This document shows positions 45,904-46,406 of a stretch of 46,406 nt of DNA, piece by piece (position 1 is the first letter of the stretch; every line of letters starts with the position of its first letter). The DNA lies in NCBI GenBank assembly GCA_029210745.1, contig JARGFI010000020.1:1-46406 (forward strand). Reading direction: 5' to 3'. The translations under genes were made by a program, and so were the position numbers. The notes below the pieces were generated by a model. It searched no databases. It saw nothing but the letters and a program-made list of their open reading frames with translations, and had not been told where the DNA came from. Origin of the DNA: Desulfuromonadales bacterium. Lineage in GTDB: Bacteria; Desulfobacterota; Desulfuromonadia; Desulfuromonadales; JAHYIW01.

Positions 45904-46406
45904 TTGAGTTTAAACGCGATCCACGTTCGCCCCGTTGTGTCATTTGAAGAGACTCGTTATCGGGAACTGATGCAACGTCATCACTACCTTGGGGATCTGC
46001 CTAAAATCGGTGAAACCCTCTGGTATGTCGCGACGTTAAATGACGAATGGGTCGCATTATTGACCTTTTCTGCCGCCGCTTTAAAGTGCGCGGCTCGGGA
46101 TCAATGGATTGGTTGGAGTTACCGACACCAGTATGATCGTTTAAAGCTGGTGGCCAACAATAGTCGATTTTTGATTCTGCCTCAGTGGCACATCCCGAAC
46201 TTGGGATCACGCACCTTGTCGTTGTGCGAAAAAAGAATCCAAAACGACTGGCTGGTGCGGTTCGGCCATCCCCTGCTGTTGATGGAAACCTTTGTTGACC
46301 CGCAGCGCTACCATGGCACCGTCTACAAGGTGTTGATTCCCACATTATTCGGACTTACCTTTCCTGATTATTTGGCACCATTTGCGATATCGTCACCTTA
46401 TTCGGA
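45904..46406 (+). CDS. DruA/DUF4338-type protein of a transposable element (partial, conserved part interrupted)
   Basis: The frame stays open to the window end (167 codons). A TTG start has GGAG nine bases upstream. Residues from about 5 on match the DUF4338/DruA pattern: LNAIHVRPV, RYRELMQRHHYLGD, GETLWYVATLNDEWVALLTF, AAALKCAARDQWIGWS, RLKLVANNSRFLILP, FGHPLLLMETFVDPQRYHGT. Relatives continue with a CYxAANW-like segment. Here the text after GTVYK (about 46329) is unrelated, so the gene may be cut by an insertion. This domain occurs in transposases and in the Druantia defence protein DruA. No other Druantia gene is visible. Confidence 0.75.
   Translation, partial: MSLNAIHVRPVVSFEETRYRELMQRHHYLGDLPKIGETLWYVATLNDEWVALLTFSAAALKCAARDQWIGWSYRHQYDRLKLVANNSRFLILPQWHIPNLGSRTLSLCEKRIQNDWLVRFGHPLLLMETFVDPQRYHGTVYKVLIPTLFGLTFPDYLAPFAISSPYS
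46330..46406. mobile_element. Possible end of an inserted element (direct repeats TTATTCGGA)
   Basis: TTATTCGGA occurs at 46345-46353 and 46398-46406, 53 bases apart, just after the point where the DruA-like protein loses family similarity. Repeated short motifs at a boundary suggest recombinase-binding sites of a nested element. The rest of the element would lie beyond the window. Confidence 0.4.

Noticed and set aside
45783-45947. 54-residue plus-strand open frame upstream of the DruA-like gene
   Set aside because: It reads plausibly but has only a weak ribosome-binding site and no recognised motif, and it overlaps the DruA-like start. Kept only as a possibility.
45904-46406. Complete Druantia defence system
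   Set aside because: Only a DruA-type domain is visible, and it is interrupted. The same domain is common in transposases, and no DruE-like helicase gene is present in the window.

Overview
The window is a 46.4 kb piece of a Gram-negative bacterial chromosome with moderately high GC. It most resembles the Desulfuromonadia (Desulfuromonas/Pelobacter/Geobacter relatives). This placement is inferred from the CIRCE-controlled hrcA-grpE-dnaK-dnaJ order, the dprA-smg-topA-trmFO order, and the style of the dispersed repeats. No rRNA, tRNA or CRISPR array was recognised. Almost all the DNA is coding.

Left part (1-11.8 kb, minus strand): a type I secretion locus for a giant repeat adhesin. In transcription order it holds a TolC-family outer membrane channel, a MotB/OmpA-like membrane protein, an HlyD-family periplasmic adaptor, a large MotA/TolQ/ExbB-like protein with a long repeated helical tail, and an adhesin that runs off the left edge. 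The closest familiar layout is Salmonella SPI-4 (SiiA-F), where a MotAB-like proton channel energises or gates adhesin secretion. The ABC exporter is missing from the window and may lie beyond the adhesin. This is the most interesting system here.

12.1-22.5 kb (plus strand): a DinG-type iron-sulfur helicase with an N-terminal JAMM/RadC-like metalloprotease domain, then the heat-shock operon hrcA-grpE-dnaK-(terminator)-dnaJ with a textbook CIRCE operator. These are followed by an LpoA-like envelope protein and a lipoprotein with two carboxypeptidase-regulatory-like domains.

22.7-34.4 kb (minus strand): a KefB-type cation/proton antiporter, an Mrp/NBP35 iron-sulfur carrier ATPase, a GDSL esterase lipoprotein, an alpha/beta hydrolase with an extra C-terminal domain, the tail-specific protease Prc, a 59-residue ferredoxin with altered cluster motifs, darP, dtd, and a tight cluster dapF-HIT-HAD phosphatase-nfo.

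34.8-45.7 kb: an exported MsrA (plus strand). Then come minus-strand housekeeping genes, in transcription order cpoB/ybgF-like, a LysM protein, dprA, smg, topA, trmFO, maf, yggS and hemL. Strong hairpins sit directly before dprA and topA. The right end (45.9-46.4 kb, plus strand) holds the start of a DruA/DUF4338-type gene. Its conserved part stops abruptly where repeated 9-mers begin, which suggests a nested mobile element. REP-like and other dispersed repeats occupy several intergenic gaps.
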